The notes under the pieces were generated by a model. It saw only the letters and a program-made list of their open reading frames with translations, was not told the origin of the DNA and made no database searches. A DNA stretch of 64,000 nt from Pectobacterium sp013449375 (GTDB taxonomy: Bacteria; Pseudomonadota; Gammaproteobacteria; Enterobacterales; Enterobacteriaceae), in NCBI RefSeq assembly GCF_048593165.1, contig NZ_CP184271.1. One strand, 5' to 3'. Below, piece by piece: positions 33,148 to 42,816 of the stretch. Each line of letters opens with the position of its first letter. The first letter of the stretch is position 1. The position numbers and the translations under genes are program-made.

Positions 33148-33170
33148 AATGGTACATCCCATGATCAGGT

Positions 33171-33911
33171 TTATTGTAGTGCGCGCACGAGCGCATCGTT
33201 ATCGGCGTTATCAGCCACTCGGATATCACACCAGCCAAGCTGACGGGCCTGTTCTGCCAGCCGTTCGCTGACGACGATCAGTTGGCAGCCGAGTAACCAA
33301 GAAGCCCGATAGTAATCAGGTACTAAAGTATAGATCCGTTGTAGCATTTCTCCGCTGGTGATCACCAGTTTGTCGATGCCTATTTGTTGCCAGTGGCGGC
33401 TTTGCTCTAGCCCGTCATAGTGAACGTCTCTACGCTGATAACATTCACAGTAGGTCACCTGTGCGCCGCGTTCGGTTAGCGTTTCTCCCAGCAGTTCCCT
33501 GCCGCCGTTGCCGCGCAGCAATAATGCGCGTTTACCGGAAACATCTTGCAGGCCAGGAAGTTGTAGGAGCGTTTCGCTGGTTTCGCGCTCAGGCGGATAG
33601 GTTACTGGGTGTGCGCTGATTTTATGCAGCGCCAGTGCTGTGGTGCGACCAATCGCATAATAAGCGAGATGGGTAGGCCAACTGATGCCCGCTCGTGCCA
33701 GCATCGGATCGACGTAGTGAATCGCATGTTGTGAGAGTGCAAACACCAGATCGTCGGCGCGCAGCGTCTGTAACAGTGTTGGCAAGCTGGCAAGTTCTCG
33801 TCCGGGTGAAAACTCGATCAGCGGACTGTGCCAGGCGTGATAGCCAAGCTTTCTTAAACGGGTCACCAGTTGTTCGCCAGTTGGTGACGGACGGGTAACC
33901 AGAATCGTCAT
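33171..33911 (-). CDS. hemD: Uroporphyrinogen-III synthase
   Basis: HemD cyclises hydroxymethylbilane to uroporphyrinogen III with inversion of ring D. A 246-residue two-domain protein starting MTILVTRPSPTGEQLV. It contains the YAIGRTTALAL segment and the C-terminal VITSGEMLQRIYTLVP, which are characteristic even though the family is poorly conserved. It overlaps hemC by 4 bp (ATGA). Confidence 0.94.
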   Translation of the reverse strand: MTILVTRPSPTGEQLVTRLRKLGYHAWHSPLIEFSPGRELASLPTLLQTLRADDLVFALSQHAIHYVDPMLARAGISWPTHLAYYAIGRTTALALHKISAHPVTYPPERETSETLLQLPGLQDVSGKRALLLRGNGGRELLGETLTERGAQVTYCECYQRRDVHYDGLEQSRHWQQIGIDKLVITSGEMLQRIYTLVPDYYRASWLLGCQLIVVSERLAEQARQLGWCDIRVADNADNDALVRALQ

Positions 33912-34849
33912 GATGAGCTTGACCCTTGATAAACGGCTTGAAGGATGGCGCTGGCTCCTTTTGCTAACAGCTCTTCAGCCAGTGCAATCCCGAGTTGTTC
34001 GGCATCGGAGACGCTTCCTCTACGTTCACCGACGATCATTTGGCTGCCGTCTGGGGCTCCAACCAGCGCACGCAGCCACAGTGTATCGCCTTCCAGTTCG
34101 GCATAGCTGCCAATCGGCACCTGACAGCCACCTTCAAGACGCACATTCATGGCGCGTTCAGCCAGGACGCGGGCGGCGGTAGCGGGGTGGTTGAGTGGGG
34201 CAAGGAGTTGGCGGATGCGATCGTCATCCAAACGACATTCGATGCCGATAGCGCCTTGTCCGACGGCGGGCAGAGATTCTTCTGGGCTCAAGGCGCTGCG
34301 AATACGTTCTTCGAGGCCGAGGCGTTTCAGACCGGCGACGGCAAGAATAATGGCGTCGTAGTCGCCGCTATCCAGTTTTGACAGGCGTGTTCCGACATTG
34401 CCACGTAAATCACGAATCACCAGGTCGGGGCGTCGGGCACGCAACTGACACTGGCGACGCAGGCTGGACGTGCCGACACAGCTGCCTTCCGGTAACTGTT
34501 CGAGGCTGTCGTAACGGTTGGAAACGAATGCGTCGCGCGGGTCATCGCGTTCGCAAATCGTGGTCAGACCGAGGCCATCAGGGAATTCGACGGGCACATC
34601 TTTCATGGAGTGGACGGCAATATCAGCGCGCCCTTCAAGCAGCGCTAATTCCAGTTCTTTAACAAACAATCCCTTACCGCCAACCTTTGCCAGTGGCGTA
34701 TCTAGGATGATGTCGCCGCGGGTGACCATCGGCACCAGCTCAACGTGTAAATCTGGGTAGAGGTGATTCAGACACTGCTGAACATATCGTGCTTGCCACA
34801 GGGCGAGCGGGCTTTGTCGGGTGGCAATTCTAATAATATTGGCTAACAT
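33908..34849 (-). CDS. hemC: Porphobilinogen deaminase (hydroxymethylbilane synthase)
   Basis: HemC joins four porphobilinogens into hydroxymethylbilane. The 313-residue product has IRIATRQSPLALWQA, the catalytic SMKDVP with its Asp, and TSSLRRQCQL. The dipyrromethane cofactor Cys is Cys242, in RLEGGCQVPIG. The start at 34849 (MLANIIRIATRQ) matches the family; the frame is open 13 codons further. First gene of hemCDXY and divergent from cyaA. Confidence 0.97.
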   Translation of the reverse strand: MLANIIRIATRQSPLALWQARYVQQCLNHLYPDLHVELVPMVTRGDIILDTPLAKVGGKGLFVKELELALLEGRADIAVHSMKDVPVEFPDGLGLTTICERDDPRDAFVSNRYDSLEQLPEGSCVGTSSLRRQCQLRARRPDLVIRDLRGNVGTRLSKLDSGDYDAIILAVAGLKRLGLEERIRSALSPEESLPAVGQGAIGIECRLDDDRIRQLLAPLNHPATAARVLAERAMNVRLEGGCQVPIGSYAELEGDTLWLRALVGAPDGSQMIVGERRGSVSDAEQLGIALAEELLAKGASAILQAVYQGSSSS

Positions 34850-34878
34850 GCTTGATACCGTTTTTATCATTTTCCGCC

Positions 34879-34908
34879 ATCGTATCATTGATGGTGCGTT
34901 GGTGTCAG
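34879..34908 (-). promoter_or_regulatory. Putative hemC promoter
   Basis: On the minus strand, CTGACA, an 18-bp spacer and TACGAT, with the -10 about 30 bp before the hemC start. The rest of the 336-bp hemC-cyaA divergent region holds only the CRP site listed next and no gene. Confidence 0.45.
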
Positions 34909-35066
34909 GTTGTGGGCATTAGCGGTGCGCCTTTTAAAACGGTCTGAAATTCGGGTGCCGCATACACAGAGATAGGAAGCCGTGCTGATGCAGTCGGGTA
35001 GAGAAATTCGCAATAAAGCAAGATAGATAAGTCTAACTTTCTTTACTTTCTTTACGCCCATTCAGC

Positions 35067-35088
35067 AAGGTGTTAAATTGATCACGTT
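35067..35088. promoter_or_regulatory. CRP-binding site in the cyaA promoter region
   Basis: TGTTA-AATTGA-TCACG; the run AGGTGTTAAATTGATCACG is the same as the site at the main E. coli cyaA promoter, where cAMP-CRP represses. It lies about 100 bp before the cyaA start. Confidence 0.75.
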
Positions 35089-35185
35089 TCCAGCAATAAT
35101 TCGCTAAACATTCTTCTAATTTCATTATGGCGGATTTGGAACACGGGGTTTTTCTAGGCACTGGGATAAATCAGGCGAAACTGTC

Positions 35186-37744
35186 TTGTACTTCTACATC
35201 GAGACTTTGAAGCAAAGACTGGATGCGATCAACCAACTGCGTGTTGACCGTGCTCTGGGAGCAATGAAGCCCGCTTTTCAGCAGGTTTACAGTCTTCTGC
35301 CCATTTTATTACATCATCATCACCCGTTGATGCCCGGCTACCTTGAAGGCAAGGTGCCTCACGGTATCTGCACTCACACGCCTGATGAAAAGCAGCAACA
35401 GTACCTGGATGGCATTGCGTTGCGTTGGGGTCAGTTTGACTGTTCTCATCCGCAGGGCGAACTGCCGATCACGGGCATCTATTCCATGGGAAGCACCTCA
35501 TCTATCGGGCAGAGCTGTAGCTCTGACCTCGATATCTGGGTGTGCCACCAATCTTGGCTCGATAGCGAAGAGCGCCAGCTCTTACAGAAGAAATGTACGC
35601 TGCTGGAGCAGTGGGCTGCGGCGCAAGGCGCTGAGGTCAGCTTCTTCCTGATGGATGAAAGCCGTTTCCGCCACAATGAAAGCGGCAGCCTGAGCGGTGA
35701 AGACTGCGGTACCACGCAGCATATCCTGTTACTCGACGAATTCTACCGGACCGCCGTGCGTATGGCGGGTAAACGCATTCTGTGGAACATGGTACCGGTC
35801 GAAGAAGAATCTCACTACGACGAATATGTGCTGTCGCTGTACTCACAGGGGGCGCTGGCACCTAACGAGTGGATGGATTTAGGCGGCTTAAGTACGCTGT
35901 CGGCAGAAGAGTATTTCGGCGCGAGTCTCTGGCAACTCTATAAAAGCATCGATTCCCCTTATAAAGCCGTACTGAAAACGCTGCTGTTGGAAGCTTATTC
36001 TTGGGAATACCCAGATACCAGTCTGCTGTCTACCGAGATTAAAAAACGTCTGCATGATGGCGAGATCGTCTCCTTCGGTCTGGATCCTTATTGCATGATG
36101 TTAGATCGCGTGACGCATTATTTGACGGCGATTAACGATCCCACGCGCCTCGATCTGGCGCGTCGATGTTTTTACTTAAAAGTCTGTGAAAAACTGTCCA
36201 GAGAAAAAGCCTGCGTCGGCTGGCGTCGCCAGATTCTGAGCCAACTGGTGCAAGAATGGGGATGGAGCGACGAACATCTGGCCATGCTAGATAATCGCGC
36301 TAACTGGAAAATCGAACAGGTACGCGAAGCGCATAATGAGCTGTTGGATGCGATGATGCAGACCTATCGCAACCTGATTCGCTTCGCCCGCCGTAATAAT
36401 CTGAGCGTCAGCGCCAGCCCGCAGGATATCGGTGTGTTGACCCGTAAACTGTACGCTGCGTTTGAAGCGCTGCCGGGTAAAGTTACCCTGCTGAACCCAC
36501 AAATTTCGCCCGATTTGTCGGAGCCGAATTTAACCTTTATCTATGTTCCGCCGGGTCGTGCGAACCGTTCTGGCTGGTACCTGTACAATCAGGCGCCGTC
36601 GATGGATGCCATCGTTAGCCATCAACCGCTGGAATATAACCGCTATCTGAACAAACTGGTGGCGTGGGCCTATTTTAATGGCCTGCTGACGCCAAGCACG
36701 CGCCTGTATATTAAAGGCAACGAGCTGTGCGACATCACGCGCCTGCAAGCGCTGGTGGACGACGTAGCCAGCCACTTCCCGCTGCGTCTGCCTGCCCCCA
36801 CGCCGAAGGCGCTGTACAGCCCGTGTGAAATTCGCCATCTGGCGATTATCGTCAATCTGGAACATGATCCGACCGCGGCTTTTCGCAATCAGGTGGTGCA
36901 TTTCGATTTCCGTCATCTGGATGTGTTCAGCTTCGGCCAGCAGCAGCAGTGTCTGGTCGGCAGTATCGACCTGCTGTATCGCAACTCGTGGAACGAAGTG
37001 CGTACTCTGCATTTCAGCGGCGAGCAGGCGGTGTTGGAAGCGCTGAAAACCATTCTGGGCAAAATGCATCAGGATGCGGCGCTGCCGGAATCACTGGAAG
37101 TGTTCTGCTACAGCCAGCACCTACGCGGGCTGATTCGTACCCGTGTTCAGCAACTGGTGTCAGAATGCATTGAGCTGCGCCTGACCAGTACGCGTCAGCA
37201 AGAACCTGGGCGTTTCAAAGCCGTGAAAGTGGCGGGGCAAACCTGGGGCTTGTTCTTCGAGCGGCTGAGTGTATCGGTGCAGAAGCTGGAAAATGCGGTC
37301 GAGTTTTATGGCGCGATTTCCAACAACAAACTGCAAGGCCAGCCGGTTCAGGTTGAAACCAACCATATCCATTTACCGCCAGTGGTCGATGGCGTCGCCA
37401 GTGAAGGGATCATCCAGTTCTTCTTTGAAGATCTGACAGAGAATCAGGGCTTTAATATCTATATTCTGGATGAATCGAATCGCGTTGAGGTGTATCACCA
37501 TTGCGAAGGCAGTAAAGAAGAGCTGGTGCGTGATGTCAGCCGCTTCTATTCGTCTTCGCACGATCGCTTTACTTACGGCTCCAGCTTTATCAATTTCAAC
37601 TTGCCGCAGTTCTACCAAATCGTGCAGTTGGACGGTCGCTCGCAGGTTATTCCATTCCGCAGCAGCGCGCTTTCCCATCTGTGCATTACGCCAGTCGTGG
37701 ATGATGAAGTGATGACCATGAAGCAGCGACTACAGATTTTATAA
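35186..37744 (+). CDS. cyaA: Adenylate cyclase, class I
   Basis: CyaA makes cAMP from ATP and is the effector of PTS-dependent catabolite control. The 852-residue protein starts at TTG, as in E. coli, giving MYFYIETLKQRLDAINQLR. The catalytic N-terminal half contains GSTSSIGQSCSSDLDIWVCH with the metal-binding Asp pair. The regulatory C-terminal half (from about residue 540) ends in a region that differs from E. coli. No strong Shine-Dalgarno sequence precedes the TTG, a known device for keeping CyaA levels low. Divergent from hemC. Confidence 0.97.
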   Translation: MYFYIETLKQRLDAINQLRVDRALGAMKPAFQQVYSLLPILLHHHHPLMPGYLEGKVPHGICTHTPDEKQQQYLDGIALRWGQFDCSHPQGELPITGIYSMGSTSSIGQSCSSDLDIWVCHQSWLDSEERQLLQKKCTLLEQWAAAQGAEVSFFLMDESRFRHNESGSLSGEDCGTTQHILLLDEFYRTAVRMAGKRILWNMVPVEEESHYDEYVLSLYSQGALAPNEWMDLGGLSTLSAEEYFGASLWQLYKSIDSPYKAVLKTLLLEAYSWEYPDTSLLSTEIKKRLHDGEIVSFGLDPYCMMLDRVTHYLTAINDPTRLDLARRCFYLKVCEKLSREKACVGWRRQILSQLVQEWGWSDEHLAMLDNRANWKIEQVREAHNELLDAMMQTYRNLIRFARRNNLSVSASPQDIGVLTRKLYAAFEALPGKVTLLNPQISPDLSEPNLTFIYVPPGRANRSGWYLYNQAPSMDAIVSHQPLEYNRYLNKLVAWAYFNGLLTPSTRLYIKGNELCDITRLQALVDDVASHFPLRLPAPTPKALYSPCEIRHLAIIVNLEHDPTAAFRNQVVHFDFRHLDVFSFGQQQQCLVGSIDLLYRNSWNEVRTLHFSGEQAVLEALKTILGKMHQDAALPESLEVFCYSQHLRGLIRTRVQQLVSECIELRLTSTRQQEPGRFKAVKVAGQTWGLFFERLSVSVQKLENAVEFYGAISNNKLQGQPVQVETNHIHLPPVVDGVASEGIIQFFFEDLTENQGFNIYILDESNRVEVYHHCEGSKEELVRDVSRFYSSSHDRFTYGSSFINFNLPQFYQIVQLDGRSQVIPFRSSALSHLCITPVVDDEVMTMKQRLQIL

Positions 37745-37789
37745 CCACTCAATATTCGGCTTTCAGCGTATTTAGAAAGGGATGTACTG

Positions 37790-38962
37790 ATGAATTCGTT
37801 GCAACGCCGAAACCTGATACTGCTGGCGCTCGGACAAGGGCTGACCGGCAGTATTATTTCCCTGATGACGCTGTGTTCTACGCTGGTTGGCGTATCCATG
37901 ACGCCGGTTCCGCTGTTGACCACGCTGCCGATTACCGCGACGGTGTGCGGTGCGGCGCTGATGATTTACGCCGTTTCGTCGCTGATGACAAAATATGGCA
38001 GGCGTAATGCGTTCATTATCGGCACGCTGATCGGGCTGGCAGGGGCGCTGTTGGCGGCGCTGGCGATTGTGCTGCACAGCTTCTTCCTCTTTGTGTTCTC
38101 GACGTTTGTTCTGGGGATGTCCTGCGCCTTTAATCAATACTATCGTTTCGCTGCGGCTGAAATTTTTACCGATAATCAGCAGAAAAATCGTGCCATTTCC
38201 TGGGTGATCAGCGGCGGCATTCTGGGGGGCTTCCTCGGTCCGTTCGCGGCGAGTCAATCGTCTCAGCTCTGGGCGCCGTACCCGTTTTTCGGCAGTTTTA
38301 TCGCGGCGGCGCTCATCTGCGTCATCACATCACTGCTGTTGCTTGGTCTTAAACTGCCACCGATGTCCGTTGCCACGGCTAACGCTCAGCGTAGTGAACC
38401 GCTATCGTCCATCCTGAAAAGTCGGGCGTTTGTCTTGGGAACGGCGAGCTGTTCTATCGGGTTTGTGGTGATGACGCTATTAATGAATTCAGTGCCGCTG
38501 GCGATGCACCTGCACCACTTTTCCGTCAGCCATAGCGCGACGGTGCTGCAATGGCACTTTGTCGCCATGTATGCGCCAGCGCTGCTGTTAGTGCTGCTGG
38601 CGAAACGGCTGACGCCGATTCAGGTGGTGGCGATTGGCATGGTATGTAACGTGGTTGGCGTGGCGATCGCGCTGAGTGGTTTGACGTTCTGGCACTTCCT
38701 CTTTTCACTGGCACTGTTCGGCATCGGGTGGGCGTTTATGTTTAACGGCGGGACATTTATGCTCAACGCCTTTACGCATTCGGTGCATAAATCCCGTTTA
38801 CAGGGCATTAATTCGCTGATGATTTACGTACCTAATGCGTTGGCTTCGCTGTCTGCCGGGAGCCTGATGGCACTGACCAGCGGCTGGCCGCTGGTGAATA
38901 TGGTCGGTATCGGCATGCTGTTGTTACTGCTACTGGCCCTGGTATTACTGGGGCGGCGCTGA
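37790..38962 (+). CDS. Major facilitator superfamily transporter, substrate unknown
   Basis: A 390-residue protein with about 12 hydrophobic segments. The MFS loop between helices 2 and 3 reads SLMTKYGRRNAFIIGTLIG. No close named relative is recognised; the composition suggests a sugar- or drug-type MFS. It is 45 bp after cyaA on the same strand, with a GGGATG-type ribosome binding site, and convergent with cyaY. In E. coli cyaA and cyaY are adjacent, so this is an insertion in this lineage. Confidence 0.85.
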   Translation: MNSLQRRNLILLALGQGLTGSIISLMTLCSTLVGVSMTPVPLLTTLPITATVCGAALMIYAVSSLMTKYGRRNAFIIGTLIGLAGALLAALAIVLHSFFLFVFSTFVLGMSCAFNQYYRFAAAEIFTDNQQKNRAISWVISGGILGGFLGPFAASQSSQLWAPYPFFGSFIAAALICVITSLLLLGLKLPPMSVATANAQRSEPLSSILKSRAFVLGTASCSIGFVVMTLLMNSVPLAMHLHHFSVSHSATVLQWHFVAMYAPALLLVLLAKRLTPIQVVAIGMVCNVVGVAIALSGLTFWHFLFSLALFGIGWAFMFNGGTFMLNAFTHSVHKSRLQGINSLMIYVPNALASLSAGSLMALTSGWPLVNMVGIGMLLLLLLALVLLGRR

Positions 38963-38999
38963 GGTACGGTGCAGCGCGGTGCCATTGAAAAGATGACTG

Positions 39000-39320
39000 T
39001 TATCCGAAGTGAACTGTTTCCCCAGCTTGAGCCGAACAGGCTGATGACAGCAGCGCGATGAAATCCTCACCGCTGCGATCGCATATCCAGCGTGCGTCCT
39101 GAAGGTTGAAGTGGTAACCACCTGCTTTGGTCGCCAGCCAGATTTGGTGCAGCGGCTCCTGCCGATTAATCACGATTTTGCTGCCATTCTCAAAACTCAG
39201 CGTCATCACGCCGCCATTGGTTTCGTAATCGATGTCGGCATCACCCTCAAACCGATCCAACGTTTCTTCCAACTGAAGCATGAGTTCGTCGGCTAATTGG
39301 TGGAACTCGCTATCGTTCAT
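39000..39320 (-). CDS. cyaY: Frataxin-like iron-binding protein CyaY
   Basis: CyaY binds iron and modulates Fe-S cluster assembly on IscU through IscS. 106 residues, full length. It has the acidic N-terminal helix (FHQLADELMLQLEETLDRFEG) and the beta-sheet face with VMTLSFENGSKIVINRQEPLHQIWLA and GGYHF. Divergent from lptM-dapF over a 77-bp spacer. Confidence 0.97.
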   Translation of the reverse strand: MNDSEFHQLADELMLQLEETLDRFEGDADIDYETNGGVMTLSFENGSKIVINRQEPLHQIWLATKAGGYHFNLQDARWICDRSGEDFIALLSSACSAQAGETVHFG

Positions 39321-39397
39321 TTTCGATTCCTATTGATTTTCATGATCCACCTGCGATTATAGAGAGCATACGAGTATTAATGACAGGTCTTAAGGTG

Positions 39398-39565
39398 ATG
39401 AAGAACGTATTTCGCCAGTTTTTTCTGGTGTTAGCCGTAGTGAGTTTATTTGGTTGTGGTCTGAAAGGGCCGCTGTATATGCCTGCCGATGGCAAATCCG
39501 GTGCGTCAACGACTCAGCAAAATGAGAACCAGCCGCCGCAAAAGAAAACGTCAATGCGTCCTTAA
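39398..39565 (+). CDS. lptM: LPS assembly lipoprotein LptM (formerly YifL)
   Basis: A 55-residue lipoprotein that in E. coli helps mature the LptDE LPS translocon at the outer membrane. The signal MKNVFRQFFLVLAVVSLFGC ends in lipobox LFG-C (Cys20), followed by the conserved GLKGPLYMP and a polar, disordered tail. The start at 39398 is chosen for match to the family; six more codons are open upstream. It lies 64 bp before dapF and is usually co-transcribed with it. Confidence 0.93.
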   Translation: MKNVFRQFFLVLAVVSLFGCGLKGPLYMPADGKSGASTTQQNENQPPQKKTSMRP

Positions 39566-39629
39566 TGCGTGACGACAGTAATAAATAACAGGTCACGCGC
39601 CCGGTTAAGCAAGCGGGGGAGTCAGGATA

Positions 39630-40454
39630 ATGCAGTTCGCTAAGATGCACGGTTTAGGCAACGATTTCATGGTTGTTGATGCCGTTACGCAAAACGTTTA
39701 TTTTTCACCCGAATTAATTCGCCGTTTGGCGGATCGGCACTGTGGTGTCGGGTTTGACCAACTGCTGGTTGTTGAGCCACCCTACGATCCTGAACTGGAT
39801 TTCCATTACCGTATTTTTAACGCGGATGGCAGCGAAGTGGCGCAGTGCGGCAATGGCGCGCGCTGCTTTGCCCGCTTTGTTCGCCTGAAGGGGCTGACCA
39901 ACAAGCGTGATATTGCCGTCAGTACACAGACGGGCAGGATGGTGTTGTCTGTGACGGATGATGAGTTGGTGCGCGTCAATATGGGCGAACCCAATTTCGA
40001 GCCGCAACAGGTGCCGTTTCGCGCGGTCAAAGCAGAGAAAACCTACATCATGCGTGCCGACGAACATACGGTGCTGTGTGGCGTGGTGTCGATGGGTAAC
40101 CCGCACTGTGTGATTCAGGTTGAGGATGTGGACACGGCGAAGGTGGACACGCTGGGGCCGCTGTTGGAAAGCCATGAGCGTTTTCCCGAACGTGCCAATA
40201 TTGGTTTTATGCAGGTTGTCGATAGCCATACTGTTCGTCTGCGGGTATACGAGCGCGGGGCGGGAGAAACACAGGCGTGCGGTAGCGGCGCCTGTGCCGC
40301 CGTGGCGGTAGGGATCCAGCAGGGGTTATTGTCCGCGAATGTTCGTGTATCTCTGCCGGGTGGGGATCTGGCTATCCAGTGGGATGGGCCGGGACATCCG
40401 TTATTCATGACCGGGCCTGCAACGCATGTCTACGATGGATTTATTCATTTATGA
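39630..40454 (+). CDS. dapF: Diaminopimelate epimerase
   Basis: DapF converts LL- to meso-diaminopimelate for peptidoglycan and lysine. A 274-residue protein with the two catalytic cysteines Cys73 (AQCGNGARC) and Cys217 (QACGSGACAAV), and FAKMHGLGNDF at the start. The ribosome binding site is GGGGGAG/CAGGA upstream. The stop overlaps the start of yigA (ATGA). Confidence 0.98.
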   Translation: MQFAKMHGLGNDFMVVDAVTQNVYFSPELIRRLADRHCGVGFDQLLVVEPPYDPELDFHYRIFNADGSEVAQCGNGARCFARFVRLKGLTNKRDIAVSTQTGRMVLSVTDDELVRVNMGEPNFEPQQVPFRAVKAEKTYIMRADEHTVLCGVVSMGNPHCVIQVEDVDTAKVDTLGPLLESHERFPERANIGFMQVVDSHTVRLRVYERGAGETQACGSGACAAVAVGIQQGLLSANVRVSLPGGDLAIQWDGPGHPLFMTGPATHVYDGFIHL

Positions 40455-41155
40455 AGAATGTCGAGGAACAGGCAGAGCGCGAGATCGCACTCAGTGACGA
40501 GATGGTTTTGCAGTTCCTGCAACAGAATCCCGATTTTTTTATCCGCAATGCGCGTCCCGTCGAGCAGATGCGCATTCCTCACCCCGTCAGGGGAACCGTG
40601 TCGCTGGTGGAATGGCAACTGGCGCGTCAGCGTAACCACATTACTCAGCTTGAGGAAGAGATCACGCTGCTGATGGAGCAGGCAGGGGTGAATGAAGTGC
40701 TGTTCAATCGACTGCTTGGGTTACAAACTGAATTGGCGTCGGCAGATAGCCTGACGGACATGCTGGATCGGTTGCAGCACTGGGCGCGTCAGCTTGGTTT
40801 GGCGGGGGCGACGGTTCGTCTGTTCAGCGATAAATGGCGTATTGGCGCACCATCTGGTTTTACCCATCTGGGGTTAAACCGCACCGCATTTGAGCCGTTG
40901 CGCATTCAGCGTTTCGGGCAAAGTAACCACTATCTTGGCACGCTGAATGGGCCGGAACTGCTGCTCCTGCTACCGCAGGCTAGGCAGGTTGGGTCGGTTG
41001 CGCTATCACTGATGGGTAATAATCACGATTTAGGCGTGCTGATTTTCAGCAGCCGTGACAGCCACCATTATCAGGATGGCATGGGAACGGTACTGCTCCA
41101 GCAAATGGCCGTGATGCTGCCAGCAATGCTGGCGCGCTGGGTTGAGCGGGTATGA
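40451..41155 (+). CDS. yigA: DUF484 family protein YigA
   Basis: A 234-residue cytoplasmic protein of the DUF484 family, which resembles a GAF-type fold. The N-terminal helix (DEMVLQFLQQNPDFFIRN) is followed by VSLVEWQLARQRNHITQLEEEI, a likely coiled coil, then the GAF-like domain. Function unknown. Translationally coupled to dapF and to xerC by 4-bp overlaps on both sides, the arrangement in E. coli. The start at 40451 gives the family length; the frame is open 24 codons upstream. Confidence 0.93.
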   Translation: MKNVEEQAEREIALSDEMVLQFLQQNPDFFIRNARPVEQMRIPHPVRGTVSLVEWQLARQRNHITQLEEEITLLMEQAGVNEVLFNRLLGLQTELASADSLTDMLDRLQHWARQLGLAGATVRLFSDKWRIGAPSGFTHLGLNRTAFEPLRIQRFGQSNHYLGTLNGPELLLLLPQARQVGSVALSLMGNNHDLGVLIFSSRDSHHYQDGMGTVLLQQMAVMLPAMLARWVERV

Positions 41156-42087
41156 GCCGACAGCCCACGTCACCGGAGGCACCTTCCTCTTCCCCTCTAC
41201 AAGCCGATGTTGAGGCTTTCCTGCGTTACTTGAAAGTGGAGCGTCAGCTTAGTCCGCTCACGCAGACCAGCTATTTACGTCAACTGTCAGCGATTATCAC
41301 GATCCTCTCCGCAGCGGGTGTGGCTGACTGGCGTAAGCTCGATGCCGCTGGCGTGCGTTCCGTGGTATCCCGCAGTAAACGCGATGGTCTGCATTCAGGG
41401 AGTCTGGCGTTGCGCCTATCGGCATTACGTAGCTTTCTTGACTGGATGGTGTCACGCAGTGTGCTGGCGGCGAACCCTGCGAAAGGAATATCCACGCCGC
41501 GATCCGGACGTCCATTACCCAAGAATATGGATGTGGACGAGATGGACAGGCTGCTGGAGATCGATCTGGACGATCCCCTTGCCGTACGCGACCGCACGAT
41601 GCTCGAAGTGATGTACGGTGCGGGGCTGCGTTTGGCGGAAATGGTCGGTATGAACTGTCAGCATATCGATCTGGCCAGCGGTGAAGTTTGGGTCATGGGG
41701 AAGGGCAGTAAAGAGCGCAAATTGCCGATAGGAAAAACGGCGGTAACTTGGCTGGAACGCTGGCTGGCGCTGCGCGAACTGTTTGGCCCACAGGATGATG
41801 CCGTGTTTATCTCCAATCAGGGACGACGCATTTCGATGCGCAACGTGCAGAAGCGTTTTGCTGAATGGGGGATTAAGCAGGGTGTGAATAGTCATGTCCA
41901 TCCGCATAAGCTGCGCCACTCTTTTGCGACGCACATGCTGGAATCCAGTGGCGATTTACGAGCGGTACAAGAACTGCTTGGTCACGCTAACCTAACCACG
42001 ACGCAGATTTACACCCATCTTGATTTTCAACATTTAGCCTCCGTGTACGATGCCGCGCATCCACGCGCCAAACGAGGGAAACCCTGA
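41152..42087 (+). CDS. xerC: Tyrosine recombinase XerC
   Basis: With XerD, XerC resolves chromosome dimers at dif. The 311-residue protein has an N-terminal SAM-like core-binding domain (VEAFLRYLKVERQLSPLTQTSY) and a C-terminal catalytic domain. The catalytic residues are visible: AGLRLAEM (Arg), GKGSKERKLP (Lys), HPHKLRHSFATHML (His and Arg), LGHANLTTTQIYTH (His and nucleophilic Tyr). Part of the dapF-yigA-xerC-yigB operon, sharing 4 bp with yigA and 1 bp (TGATG) with yigB. Confidence 0.97.
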   Translation: MSRQPTSPEAPSSSPLQADVEAFLRYLKVERQLSPLTQTSYLRQLSAIITILSAAGVADWRKLDAAGVRSVVSRSKRDGLHSGSLALRLSALRSFLDWMVSRSVLAANPAKGISTPRSGRPLPKNMDVDEMDRLLEIDLDDPLAVRDRTMLEVMYGAGLRLAEMVGMNCQHIDLASGEVWVMGKGSKERKLPIGKTAVTWLERWLALRELFGPQDDAVFISNQGRRISMRNVQKRFAEWGIKQGVNSHVHPHKLRHSFATHMLESSGDLRAVQELLGHANLTTTQIYTHLDFQHLASVYDAAHPRAKRGKP

Positions 42088-42803
42088 TGCATTTTTACCG
42101 ATCTCTTGGCCCGATCCGGGCGATCACGTTCGATCTGGATGACACGCTGTACGATAACGCAGACGTCATTCGACGCACGGGTCAAGAGTCAATCCGCTTT
42201 CTGCAAGAGTACCATCCTGCCCTTCGTGATTTTCAGGCTGATGACTTTCAGAACTTACGCCAGACCTTGCTTGAGCGCGAACCGGACATCTATCACGACG
42301 TGACCGAATGGCGTCGCCGTGCGGCTGAACTGGCGATGTTAGAGCGCGGCCTGAGCGCGGCAGAGGCGAAAGATGGCGCAAAAGCGGCAATGGAAAATTT
42401 TGCCCACTGGCGCAGCCAGATTACGATTACCGAAGAGACGCACCAGACGCTGGCGGCGTTAGCCGAGAAAGTGCCGCTGGCCGCCATCACCAATGGTAAT
42501 GCTGAGCCGCACCGCTTTGGCCTCGATCGCTATTTTTCGTTCATCCTGCGCGCTGGCCCGCACGGTCGTGCCAAACCGTTTGATGACATGTACCATCTGG
42601 CCGCGGAAAAGCTCAACCTGCCGTTGCATGAGATCTTGCATGTGGGAGACGATCTCACGACCGATGTGGCGGGGTCGATCCGCTGCGGTATGCAGGCTTG
42701 CTGGATTAACCTGCGTGAAGGCAGCCTGACGCAGATTGGGGATGCCCGACTGCTGCCGCATATTGAAATTTCGCGGTTGGCATCGCTGTCGGCGTTGTTA
42801 TAA
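42087..42803 (+). CDS. yigB: HAD-superfamily phosphatase YigB (FMN / 5-amino-6-(5-phosphoribitylamino)uracil phosphatase)
   Basis: A 238-residue HAD hydrolase with motif I FDLDDTLYDN (nucleophile and acid/base Asp), motif II AITNG, and motifs III/IV KPFDDMYHLA and HVGDDLTTDVAG. In E. coli YigB takes part in riboflavin synthesis and acts on FMN. Last gene of the dapF operon; its start overlaps the xerC stop by 1 nt. Confidence 0.94.
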   Translation: MHFYRSLGPIRAITFDLDDTLYDNADVIRRTGQESIRFLQEYHPALRDFQADDFQNLRQTLLEREPDIYHDVTEWRRRAAELAMLERGLSAAEAKDGAKAAMENFAHWRSQITITEETHQTLAALAEKVPLAAITNGNAEPHRFGLDRYFSFILRAGPHGRAKPFDDMYHLAAEKLNLPLHEILHVGDDLTTDVAGSIRCGMQACWINLREGSLTQIGDARLLPHIEISRLASLSALL

Positions 42804-42816
42804 TCACCGCATTAAT

